Shown: positions 32,296 through 39,949 of the stretch, one piece after another
How the letters are laid out: the number at the start of each line of letters is the position of its first letter
How positions within the stretch are numbered: the stretch's first letter is position 1
NCBI RefSeq assembly: GCF_003952165.1
Contig: NZ_RXFT01000007.1
Location: 248,001-312,000, forward strand
Reading direction: 5' to 3'
Origin: Variovorax guangxiensis
GTDB taxonomy: Bacteria > Pseudomonadota > Gammaproteobacteria > Burkholderiales > Burkholderiaceae_C
Length of the DNA stretch: 64,000 bases
Translations under genes and position numbers: made by a program
Notes under the pieces: model-generated
Told to the model about the DNA's origin: nothing
Databases searched by the model: none
The model's input: only the letters and a program-made list of their open reading frames with translations

Positions 32296-32326
32296 GGTAC
32301 GCGGTAAGCATCCCCACTTCTACATT
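32296..32326 (+). promoter_or_regulatory. Candidate late promoter, copy B
   Basis: GGTACGCGGTA (32296-32306) and TACATT (32321-32326) repeat the copy A element with identical 25-bp spacing. Transcription would begin at about 32333, directly at the next ATG (32334), so the mRNA could be leaderless. It sits in the 192-bp gap between the staple gene and the Bbp19-like gene. Confidence 0.55.
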
Positions 32327-32333
32327 CGCCGCC

Positions 32334-32666
32334 ATGTCAGCAGTGGGACAAGACCTATCGGCGGAGCGAGAGGCAAAGGCGAAGGCCCAAGCGCTCGACG
32401 AACGCAACGAAGTCGACGAACTGCTCTGGCTGATGAGCGATCCGCGCGGACGCCGCTTCATGTGGCGTCGCCTGAGTGAGAACGGCGTCTACCAGCAGAC
32501 CTATGTGCCGGGGTCCTTCGACCAGTCGGCATTCAACGAGGGTCGCAGGGCCATGGCCCTGAAGCTGATGAGCCAGATCATGCAGCACTGCCCGGCCCGC
32601 TTCACCGAAATGCAGAAGGAAGCGAGCAAACATGAGCGACGCAGCAGCAGCACCGGCAGCAAGTGA
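32334..32666 (+). CDS. Bbp19-like protein, 110 aa
   Basis: The segment ELLWLMSDPRGRRFMWRRLS, then SFDQSAFNEGRRAMALKLMS matches the Bbp19 family from Bordetella phage BPP-1, a small protein encoded before the scaffold and capsid genes. Its exact role in head assembly is not known. It overlaps the scaffold gene by 35 bp. Confidence 0.8.
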   Translation: MSAVGQDLSAEREAKAKAQALDERNEVDELLWLMSDPRGRRFMWRRLSENGVYQQTYVPGSFDQSAFNEGRRAMALKLMSQIMQHCPARFTEMQKEASKHERRSSSTGSK

Positions 32667-33342
32667 GACGGTCTTGACCGCAGAGGCATCGGCGCCCGCC
32701 GCCGCCCCCGCGCCGGCCGAAGCGCCTGCGCCCGCGCCTGCACCGGCGGCCAGCACGGTTCTCACCACGGAAGAGCCCAAGCCCGACGACGCCCACAAGC
32801 CAGAACTCACCGATGCCGAGAAGGCCGCGGCCGAGGAAAGGGCGAAGAAGGACGGCGAGGCCAAGGGCGCGCCCGAGGAGTACGCCGAGTTCAAGCTGCC
32901 CGAAACGTTCAAGGTGGACGAGCCTGTCATGGGCGAGTTCAAGACCCTGGCCAAGGAACTCGGGCTGTCGCAGGAAGCTGCGCAGAAGCTCGTGGACATG
33001 CAGGCCAAGCTGCAGGCCGGAAACGCTTCGGCGTTCACCGAAACCCTGCAGGCACACGTCGACAAGACGGCCGGCGAGTGGCGAGCAGCCGCGAAGGCCG
33101 ACCCCGAGTACGGCGGCGTGAAGTTCGACGAGAACGTGGCGATCGCCAAGCAAGCGCTCGATGCCTTCGGCACCCCCGAATTGAAGGCACTCCTGAACGA
33201 ATCGCGTCTGGGCTCGCATCCCGAGGTGATCCGCTTCATGTTCAAGGCGGGGAAAGCAATCAGCCAGGACAGCTTCGTCAGTGGGCGCGCATCCAGCGCG
33301 GCCAAGGACACGGCCAGCGTTCTCTACGGAACTCAAAACTAA
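32632..33342 (+). CDS. Capsid scaffolding protein
   Basis: This 236-residue protein has an Ala/Pro-rich disordered N-terminus (about 20-50), a charged middle (LTDAEKAAAEERAKKDGEAK), then helical segments (FKTLAKELGLSQEAAQKLVD) typical of T7-like scaffolds, and a short C-terminal end that would bind the coat. Position directly before the major capsid gene supports the call. Confidence 0.82.
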   Translation: MSDAAAAPAASETVLTAEASAPAAAPAPAEAPAPAPAPAASTVLTTEEPKPDDAHKPELTDAEKAAAEERAKKDGEAKGAPEEYAEFKLPETFKVDEPVMGEFKTLAKELGLSQEAAQKLVDMQAKLQAGNASAFTETLQAHVDKTAGEWRAAAKADPEYGGVKFDENVAIAKQALDAFGTPELKALLNESRLGSHPEVIRFMFKAGKAISQDSFVSGRASSAAKDTASVLYGTQN

Positions 33343-33354
33343 GGACCACACATC

Positions 33355-34401
33355 ATGGCAACTCTTCCTTCGCGCGCAGGCGCCGTCACGCTGACGGACT
33401 GGGCCAAATCCATCGATCCGGACGGCAAAACCGCCAAGGTCGCCGAACTTCTGACGCAGACCAACGAGGTTCTGCTCGACATGCCCTTCATCGAGGGCAA
33501 CCTGCCAACCGGTCATCGAGCAAGCATCCGCACCGGCCTGCCGACCGCGACGTGGCGCAAGCTCTATGGCGGCGTGCCAGCAACCAAGTCCACCCGCGCA
33601 CAGGTCGACGACACCTGCGGGATGCTGGAAGACCGCTCGGAGGTCGACAAGGATCTGGCCGACCTCAATGGCAACACCAACGACTTCCGTCTCTCCGAAG
33701 CGCAGGCCCACATCGAGGGCATCAACCAGGGTTTCTGCGACACGCTGATCTACGGCGACCAGACGATCAATGAAGAGCGCTTCACCGGCCTGGCCCCGCG
33801 CTACTCGCTTCTGTCGGCTGGCAACGGCAAGAACATCGTCGACGCCGGCGGCTCCAGCACGGACAACACCTCGGTGTGGCTCGTGGTGTGGGGGCCGCAG
33901 ACGATCACGGGCATCTTTCCGAAGGGCTCGAAGGCCGGCCTGATCCATCAGGATCTCGGCGAGATCGACGCCTTCGAGGCAGGCACGCAGAACCGCTATC
34001 GCGCGTATGCCGACCGCTGGCAGTGGAAGGGCGGCCTGCACGTCAAGGACTGGCGCTATGCGGTGCGCATCGCAAACATCGACGTGTCCGACCTCGTGGG
34101 CCAGACTGGCACGCAGGCTCCGACCGCCGCGACGGCGCTGGTGAAAGTCATGGTCCGCGCCATGAGCCGCATCCCGATGATGGGAATGGGCCGGCCCGTG
34201 TTCTACGCGAACCGCACGGTCAAGGAGTTCCTCTCCATCGCCGCGCTGGACAAGTCGCAGAACGCGCTGGCGATCCAGCCCGCACTGCAGCAGTACGGAA
34301 CGATCGCCCCCGGCTCGCTCGGCAACGGAACGCTCACGTTCCTGGGCGTCCCAGTTCGCACCGTGGACCGCCTGCTCGAAACCGAGGCCCGTGTGGTCTG
34401 A
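33355..34401 (+). CDS. Major capsid protein
   Basis: This 348-residue protein follows the scaffold after 12 bp with an AAGGA site. It has the BPP-1/epsilon15 coat pattern: AVTLTDWAKSIDPDGKTAKV, PFIEGNLPTGHRASIRTGLP, then IYGDQTINEERFTGLAPRYS and NRTVKEFLSIAALDKSQNAL. It should adopt the HK97 fold and build an icosahedral head. Confidence 0.9.
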   Translation: MATLPSRAGAVTLTDWAKSIDPDGKTAKVAELLTQTNEVLLDMPFIEGNLPTGHRASIRTGLPTATWRKLYGGVPATKSTRAQVDDTCGMLEDRSEVDKDLADLNGNTNDFRLSEAQAHIEGINQGFCDTLIYGDQTINEERFTGLAPRYSLLSAGNGKNIVDAGGSSTDNTSVWLVVWGPQTITGIFPKGSKAGLIHQDLGEIDAFEAGTQNRYRAYADRWQWKGGLHVKDWRYAVRIANIDVSDLVGQTGTQAPTAATALVKVMVRAMSRIPMMGMGRPVFYANRTVKEFLSIAALDKSQNALAIQPALQQYGTIAPGSLGNGTLTFLGVPVRTVDRLLETEARVV

Positions 34402-34423
34402 CCCCGAACTCCAGGAGAACACC

Positions 34424-34855
34424 ATGATCCTCGATACCCAAGAGCAATTCTCGGCGGCCCAGACGGTTGCCGCTGCTGTCGGCGACATCGTCTCGACGAA
34501 CGTCTACGACACCGGCGCCGCGGCTGATTCGGGCGCAGGCGAGCCCGTGTGGCTTTTCGCGAAGCTGGTGGCTGCGCTGACTTCCGGCGGTGCTGGCACT
34601 GTGCAGGTCGTGCTGCAAGACTCGGCGGACAACTCGTCCTTCGCCGATGTTCTGGCCGGCAAGGCCTTCACCACCACGACCGGCGTCGCCAATGCGGAAC
34701 TCATCAAGGTCCGCCTCCCGGTCGGCCTGCGCCGCTATCTGCGCGTCGTCTACCGCATCGCCGGCGCAACCACCACTGGTGGCACCGCCAGCGCCTACCT
34801 CACCAAGGATGTCCAGGCCCAGCAGTACGGTGCCTCGGGCTTCACCGTTCAGTAA
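34424..34855 (+). CDS. Bbp16-like capsid cement protein
   Basis: The 143-residue product (ILDTQEQFSAAQTVAAAVGD, then VQVVLQDSADNSSFADVLAG and LRRYLRVVYRIAGATTTGG) matches the Bbp16 family, a jelly-roll decoration protein on the BPP-1 head. The ATG at 34424 has a CAGGAG site; an ATG 33 bp upstream is less likely. Position right after the coat gene agrees. Confidence 0.85.
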   Translation: MILDTQEQFSAAQTVAAAVGDIVSTNVYDTGAAADSGAGEPVWLFAKLVAALTSGGAGTVQVVLQDSADNSSFADVLAGKAFTTTTGVANAELIKVRLPVGLRRYLRVVYRIAGATTTGGTASAYLTKDVQAQQYGASGFTVQ

Positions 34856-34867
34856 GGAGAAGCAGCC

Positions 34868-35113
34868 ATGGCAAAGCAGCCTCAAGCGCCCGTTCCCGGC
34901 AACGCAGTGCCGAAGCAGCCCAAGGTCATAGGCGAACGCAAGTACGCGCGCATGGTGCGCGCCCGTGCTCGCGGCTACTACGGCCAGATGCGCGAGGAGG
35001 GCGAAGTGTTCGAGAACACGCTCGACCTCAGCACCTATCCCGAGAAGGCTACGTCGTGGATTGAGGCCGTCGAAGGTGCGCCCGCTCCCGAAGAAGAGTC
35101 GAGCGAAGCCTGA
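34868..35113 (+). CDS. Small basic protein of the head module, 81 aa
   Basis: A basic middle (YARMVRARARGYYGQMREEG) is followed by EVFENTLDLSTYPEKATSWI and an acidic tail. It is the last gene before an intrinsic terminator. It has no named domain; similar short proteins follow the coat gene in related phages. Confidence 0.68.
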   Translation: MAKQPQAPVPGNAVPKQPKVIGERKYARMVRARARGYYGQMREEGEVFENTLDLSTYPEKATSWIEAVEGAPAPEEESSEA

Positions 35114-35138
35114 GCCGGCCGCGCTCGTAGATAAAGAG

Positions 35139-35162
35139 ATGGGCGCTACGGCGCCCATTTTT
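35139..35162 (+). terminator. Rho-independent terminator after the head genes
   Basis: A perfect 8-bp stem (ATGGGCGC / GCGCCCAT) with a TACG tetraloop is followed by a T run. It closes the capsid module 26 bp after its last gene and 17 bp before the next. Confidence 0.88.
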
Positions 35163-35178
35163 CCAACTGGAGATAGAC

Positions 35179-35658
35179 ATGGCCGACAAACTCGTTCCCT
35201 CGCAAGACGACACCGGTGCGATCCGCCGCTTCCGCGACATGGGCGACGGCACGTGGGCTGAGGTGACGTCGCCCGCTGCGGGCGCTGCTGGCGCTGCCGG
35301 ATACCCCGCTGGCGCCGTGCCGGTTGCGGCAAGCACGCAGACATCGAATGCAACCTCGACGGCGACGTTGCCCGCGGCTGTAGGAAAAACAACCTACGTG
35401 ACCTCGTTCCAGATCAGCGGGACCGGGGCAACGGCCGGCAATTTCGGCGGCGGCACGCTGTCTGGCGTGTTGGGCGGATCGCAATCGATCTTCATCAACA
35501 TCCCCGCTGGCGCCTCGACCGCCGCGATTCCTGTGGTCGTCAACTTCAATCCCCCTCTGCCGGCGAGTGCTGTGAATACCGCCATCCAGATCAGCGCTGG
35601 GGCGTTTGGTGCCGGCAGCTCGTTCCAGTCTGTGTCGATCCAAGGCTTTCAGCTCTAA
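35179..35658 (+). CDS. Virion-module protein, Gly/Ala/Ser-rich, 159 aa
   Basis: The N-terminus (LVPSQDDTGAIRRFRDMGDG) leads into a beta-rich Ala/Gly/Thr/Ser body (STATLPAAVGKTTYVTSFQI, IQISAGAFGAGSS). It looks like a jelly-roll decoration or structural protein. The ATG has a GGAG site. The role is not known. Confidence 0.65.
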   Translation: MADKLVPSQDDTGAIRRFRDMGDGTWAEVTSPAAGAAGAAGYPAGAVPVAASTQTSNATSTATLPAAVGKTTYVTSFQISGTGATAGNFGGGTLSGVLGGSQSIFINIPAGASTAAIPVVVNFNPPLPASAVNTAIQISAGAFGAGSSFQSVSIQGFQL

Positions 35659-35661
35659 GCC

Positions 35662-36330
35662 ATGGCCTCCGAAGTCGACATCTCCAACCTGGCGCTTTCG
35701 TACCTTGGCGACGAAGCAGAGGTCACGTCGATCAAGCCTCCAGATGGGACCGCCCAGGCAGCCCACTGTGGGCGCTTTTACCCCATGGCGCGCAACGAAC
35801 TGCTCGAGATGCATCCATGGTCCTTCGCCGTGGTCCGCGTCTCGCTCAACGTGATCGCGAGTGGGGCGCCCTCTGAATGGGCGTTCGCGTATGCACTGCC
35901 GGCGAAGTACCTGCGCGCCCTCGCCATCCTGTTGCCGGACGCGCTTGATGACAAGCATGGAGAGGACTTCATTGTTGAGAGCGATCAGGACGGGAATGGG
36001 GTCATCTACACCAATGTCGAGGCGGCTACGCTGAGGTATGTCCGCTTGGTGGAGGACCCGACGAAGTTCACGCCCGGATTTACTTCTGCCTTGGCCAGGC
36101 TTTTGGCGTCGAAATTGGCTGGGCCCATATTGAAGGGCGCAACCGGCATGCAGGTGGCGCAGGCTCAGCTGAAGATCTTCCTCGTTGAGCTGGCAAACGC
36201 CAAGACGCAGGATTCGAATTCTGGACAGCGAAGCAGCTACCGGACCCGGCTGTCGAGCACCGAGCTCGCCAGGGGTGGTGTGCATGGTGGCTCGTGCGTT
36301 GACCAGTATGGATGGGTGCGCGGCGCATGA
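35662..36330 (+). CDS. Tail tubular protein A-like (T7 gp11-type) adaptor
   Basis: The 222-residue protein begins SEVDISNLALSYLGDEAEVT and has CGRFYPMARNELLEMHPWSF, the hallmark of T7 gp11-like adaptor proteins that ring the portal and start the short tail. Its stop overlaps the next gene by 4 bp. It supports a podovirus tail. Confidence 0.85.
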   Translation: MASEVDISNLALSYLGDEAEVTSIKPPDGTAQAAHCGRFYPMARNELLEMHPWSFAVVRVSLNVIASGAPSEWAFAYALPAKYLRALAILLPDALDDKHGEDFIVESDQDGNGVIYTNVEAATLRYVRLVEDPTKFTPGFTSALARLLASKLAGPILKGATGMQVAQAQLKIFLVELANAKTQDSNSGQRSSYRTRLSSTELARGGVHGGSCVDQYGWVRGA

Positions 36331-38945
36331 GCAACAAGACCCTTTCAAGGTCGTTTGCGGCGGGGGAAATCTCCCCGCTGCTGTATGCGCGTCTTGACCT
36401 GGACAAGTTCCAGACAGGCGTGGCGCTTGCGCTCAACATGGAGACTCTTCCTCAAGGGCCGGCGCAGAATCGGTCCGGCTTCGGGTACGTGCTGGAAGCC
36501 AAGGACAGCAGCCGGCCGGTGGTGCTCCTGCCATTCAGCTACTCGACACAGCAGACGTTCGTTCTGGAGTTTGGCCACAAGTACGTGCGCTTTCATGGGT
36601 TCGGTGGGACCCTTATGGAGCTTCCGGTCACACTGAATAACGTGACGAACGAGGCGAACCCCGTTTTCACAACGATCAGCGCGCATAACTACGCCGTAGG
36701 GGATTGGATACAGATCGGGTTTGCAGGCGGAATGCCTCTGCTGACAGGTCGATGGGCGAAGATTTCCTCTGTTCCTGCGGCCAACAAATTTACCCTGGTC
36801 GACCTCTTCGGGAATGCCATCAGCACGGTGGGCATGCCTCTGACAGAGGGCACTGGCAGCGTTTCTCGCGTATATGAAATCGCGACGCCGTATGACAGCG
36901 CTGACCTGGGCACCTTGCACTACGTCCAGTCGGCCGATGTCCTCACGCTGGTTAGCCCCCTCTATCTTCCGATGGAGCTGCGCCGCCTAGCCGCCACGAA
37001 CTGGCAGCTGGTCAATATCCAGTTCGCAAGCTCTCTTTCGCCGCCACAGTCCAACGGCGCCATCCCTTCGGCGATCACGCACACCTACAGGGTTGTCCCC
37101 ATCATGCAGTCGGCGCCCGGGCTGCCCTCTGCAGGAGCTTCGTGCAGCAACGATCTAACGATCCCCGGCCGATTCAACGCCATCGGCTGGACCAGCGTTT
37201 CGGGTGCGATTGGCTACTACGTCTACAAGCTGCTCAGCGGCACATGGACTTTCATTGGGATCTCGATTTCCAGTCCGTCGTTCATCGACGATTCCAGCGT
37301 TGTCCCCAATCCATCGGTTCCGCAGTTCTCGGCTCCAGGGCCGACCACGACTGTGACCGCCACGGCCGTTGCGCCGGCGAGCACTGGCGTGTCCGTGACG
37401 CCCACCGGTGGCGGTGCCATCTCATACAGCTACCGTGTCACGTCCGTGGCAGCGGACGACAGCGAGGAATCGATCGCCTCGGGCACCGTGACCGTGAGCA
37501 ACGACCTGAATGTTGCGGGCAACTTCAACACGATTCAGTGGCCGGCCGTGCCCGGAGTGACGAACTACAACGTCTATCGCTCGCTCAACGGCATCTACGG
37601 CTTCATTGGACGGGCGGGTTCTGACTGCACGTTCGTGGACCGAAACATTGCGCCAGACGCCAGAACAACGCCTCCGATTCAGGTGAACCCATTCCTTGGG
37701 GCCGGGAACTACCCCCAAGCAGTCACCTATCACCAGCAGCGCCGTGCATTCGGTGGCACGCTGAACGCGCCACAGACCGTATGGATGACGCGCTCGGGAA
37801 CCGAAAAGAACATCGGCTACAGCGAGCCTTCGCGCGACGACGACAGCGTGATCTTCCGCCTGGTGGCACGCGAGGCGAATACCGTCCGCCACATGGTCCC
37901 AATGGGGGAACTCATCCTGCTGACCTCGGGTGGCGAGTGGCAGGCCTCTTCGTCGGACACTGGCGCTCTCACGCCGTCGAGTGTGAGCGTGAAGCCCCAG
38001 GGGTATAGCGGCGCGTCGAATGTCCAGCCTGTCGTCACCGACCGAACCATCCTGTTCGCTCAGGACCGCGGCGGCGCGATTCGCGAATTGGAGTTCAGCT
38101 GGCAGCAGCAGGGCTACCAGACGAGCAACGTCTCGATCATTGCTCACCACCTGTTCGACTACTACACGGTGGTTCAGATGGCGTTCACGCGCTCGCCAAT
38201 ACCATCCCTCTGGTCGGTGCGAAGCGATGGTGTCTTGCTGGGCATGACCTACGTTCCTCAGCAGGAGATCAAGGCCTGGCACCAGCACACGACAGACGGC
38301 GCATTCGAGTCTGTGTGCGTCGTGGCTGAAGGCGATGAGGATGTGGTCTACGCCGTCGTGCGCCGGCAGATTCTGGGCATCACCAAGCGCTACGTAGAAC
38401 GCAAGCACACGCGCCGATTCGACACGCCGGCCGATCAGTTCTTTGTGGACTCGGGGCTTTCGTATGTCGGCCCGGAGGTGTCCGCAGTGGGAGGCCTCTA
38501 CCACCTTGAGGGGAAGACGGTATCCATCTTGGCGGACGGCGGAGTTTCGCCGCCTCAGGTTGTTGTCAATGGCTCTGTGAAATTGGATGCACCTGCGAGC
38601 AAGGTGCAGGTTGGGCTGCCCTATGTCTCGCGGCTGCAGGGGCTGCCGCTCTCCATCTCGACGATGCAGGCCTTGGGGCAAGGCACCGTCAAGAACATCA
38701 ACAAGGCCTATCTCCGGGTTTACTACTCAAGCGGGTTCAAGGCCGGACCAAGCTTCGATAAGCTGCGCCAGTTTCCTACGCGCTCGTCAGAGCCGTATGG
38801 CTCTCCGCCGGAGCTGGTGACAGGCGAAGTGCCGCTGACCATCGACCCTCAATGGCAGAGCGATGGCACATGGTGCATTGAGCAAAGCGACCCCGTGTCG
38901 CTGACGCTATTGGGGCTCACCCTGGACGTGACGACGGGATCATGA
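36327..38945 (+). CDS. Tail tubular protein B-like nozzle protein with two Fn3-like repeats
   Basis: This 872-residue short-tail (nozzle-like) protein begins TLSRSFAAGEISPLLYARLD and LALNMETLPQGPAQNRSGFG, typical of this phage family. Two related beta domains occur at about residues 250-335 and 366-445: TYRVVPI/SYRVTSV, then FNAIGWTSVSGAIGYYVYKL/FNTIQWPAVPGVTNYNVYRS. They look like tandem fibronectin-type repeats inserted in the nozzle. A later segment has RTILFAQDRGGAIRELEFSW. The ATG at 36327 overlaps the gp11-like stop; an ATG 15 bp earlier is less likely. Confidence 0.82.
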   Translation: MSNKTLSRSFAAGEISPLLYARLDLDKFQTGVALALNMETLPQGPAQNRSGFGYVLEAKDSSRPVVLLPFSYSTQQTFVLEFGHKYVRFHGFGGTLMELPVTLNNVTNEANPVFTTISAHNYAVGDWIQIGFAGGMPLLTGRWAKISSVPAANKFTLVDLFGNAISTVGMPLTEGTGSVSRVYEIATPYDSADLGTLHYVQSADVLTLVSPLYLPMELRRLAATNWQLVNIQFASSLSPPQSNGAIPSAITHTYRVVPIMQSAPGLPSAGASCSNDLTIPGRFNAIGWTSVSGAIGYYVYKLLSGTWTFIGISISSPSFIDDSSVVPNPSVPQFSAPGPTTTVTATAVAPASTGVSVTPTGGGAISYSYRVTSVAADDSEESIASGTVTVSNDLNVAGNFNTIQWPAVPGVTNYNVYRSLNGIYGFIGRAGSDCTFVDRNIAPDARTTPPIQVNPFLGAGNYPQAVTYHQQRRAFGGTLNAPQTVWMTRSGTEKNIGYSEPSRDDDSVIFRLVAREANTVRHMVPMGELILLTSGGEWQASSSDTGALTPSSVSVKPQGYSGASNVQPVVTDRTILFAQDRGGAIRELEFSWQQQGYQTSNVSIIAHHLFDYYTVVQMAFTRSPIPSLWSVRSDGVLLGMTYVPQQEIKAWHQHTTDGAFESVCVVAEGDEDVVYAVVRRQILGITKRYVERKHTRRFDTPADQFFVDSGLSYVGPEVSAVGGLYHLEGKTVSILADGGVSPPQVVVNGSVKLDAPASKVQVGLPYVSRLQGLPLSISTMQALGQGTVKNINKAYLRVYYSSGFKAGPSFDKLRQFPTRSSEPYGSPPELVTGEVPLTIDPQWQSDGTWCIEQSDPVSLTLLGLTLDVTTGS

Positions 38946-39409
38946 TCATCCGCCCCGCCACTGTTGACGACCTCGAAAAGCTCATTGCTATGGGGCAGGC
39001 CCTGCACGACGAGAGCCCGCGCTACCAGGGCATGGCGTTCAAGCCGGCCAAGCTGCGGGCGCTGTTCGAACACCTCAAGGGTTCGGTGCTCGCGCCAGGG
39101 GGGTGCGTGTTCGTCGCCGAGCGCGAAGGCGAAATCGTCGGCATGACCGTTGGGCTGATCGTCGAGCGCTGGTTTAGCGATGAGCGATTCCTGACCGACC
39201 TCACGCTGTACGTGAAGCCGGAGCACCGCCGCGGCACGACCTTCATGCGGCTGGTGCGCGCGCTGGAAGCGTGGGCCAAGGCGGAAGGTATCGCCGACAT
39301 GGCATTGGGTGTCAGTACCGAGATTCACGCCGAGCGCACCGTAGAAGCCTACGAGGCGATGGGCTACCGACTGGCCGGCTACACGATGGTGAAACGACAT
39401 GGGAATTGA
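38942..39409 (+). CDS. GNAT-family N-acetyltransferase
   Basis: The 155-residue product has the GNAT layout: IRPATVDDLEKLIAMGQALH, VAEREGEIVGMTVG, then the acetyl-CoA loop FLTDLTLYVKPEHRRGTTFM and VEAYEAMGYRLAGYTMVKR. The substrate is unknown. It is inserted between the nozzle and internal virion genes, with 4- and 11-bp overlaps, so it is made late with structural proteins. Confidence 0.9.
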   Translation: MIIRPATVDDLEKLIAMGQALHDESPRYQGMAFKPAKLRALFEHLKGSVLAPGGCVFVAEREGEIVGMTVGLIVERWFSDERFLTDLTLYVKPEHRRGTTFMRLVRALEAWAKAEGIADMALGVSTEIHAERTVEAYEAMGYRLAGYTMVKRHGN

Positions 39410-39947
39410 AACCTCTACTGGCACGACCGGCGGTTCTGGCCTCTCCGGCGGCCTCCTCACTTCGGCATTTGGGGCGGGGATGTCCGCCACGAGCGCCTAC
39501 ACGCAGGCGAAGAACCAGCAGGCGGCGCTGCAGGCCGAAGCGCAGGTTGCAGAAAACAATGCAACCATTGCCGGCTGGCAGGCTGATGACGCTCTGGCCA
39601 GAGGTGAAATCGCGGCCAATCAGGCGCTATTGAAGGGGGCGCAGGTCAAGGGCTCACAACGCGCTGCTTTCGCGGCAAATGGTGTCGACCTGTCCGTAGG
39701 GTCAGCGCAGAACATTCTGAACGACACCGACTACCTGACCTTGGTGGATGCGGCCCAGCTGCGTGACAACGCCGCGCGCGAGGCGTGGGGCTATCGCCAG
39801 CAGGCCCGCCAGTACAACGACCGGGCAACGGCCGCGCGCAACGGCGCGGGCAGCATCAGCCCTTGGCTTGCTGCCGGCACGTCGCTGCTCGGCAGCGCCA
39901 CGAGCGTCGCAAGCCGGTGGTATCAGGCCAGCGCGCGGGGAGGCTGA
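39399..39947 (+). CDS. Internal virion protein, T7 gp14-like, 182 aa
   Basis: A Gly-rich N-terminus is followed by long Ala/Gln-rich helices (YTQAKNQQAALQAEAQVAEN) and a hydrophobic Gly/Ala C-terminal helix. This is the pattern of internal core or ejection proteins of podoviruses (DUF of the gp14 class). It is followed directly by two larger internal proteins, as in T7 14-15-16. The segment AAFAANGVDLSVGSAQNILN is conserved in such proteins. Confidence 0.78.
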   Translation: MGIETSTGTTGGSGLSGGLLTSAFGAGMSATSAYTQAKNQQAALQAEAQVAENNATIAGWQADDALARGEIAANQALLKGAQVKGSQRAAFAANGVDLSVGSAQNILNDTDYLTLVDAAQLRDNAAREAWGYRQQARQYNDRATAARNGAGSISPWLAAGTSLLGSATSVASRWYQASARGG

Positions 39948-39949
39948 CC

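Noticed and set aside
32210..32479. 89-codon ORF before the Bbp19-like gene
   Set aside because: It overlaps the Bbp19-like gene in another frame, is Arg/Gly-rich and covers the candidate promoter. The gap 32142-32333 is better read as non-coding.
29791..39947. Shared MGIET N-terminus of the products at 29791 and 39399 as evidence of duplication
   Set aside because: Only five residues agree and the sequences diverge at once. Both are Gly/Ala-rich, so the match is weak.
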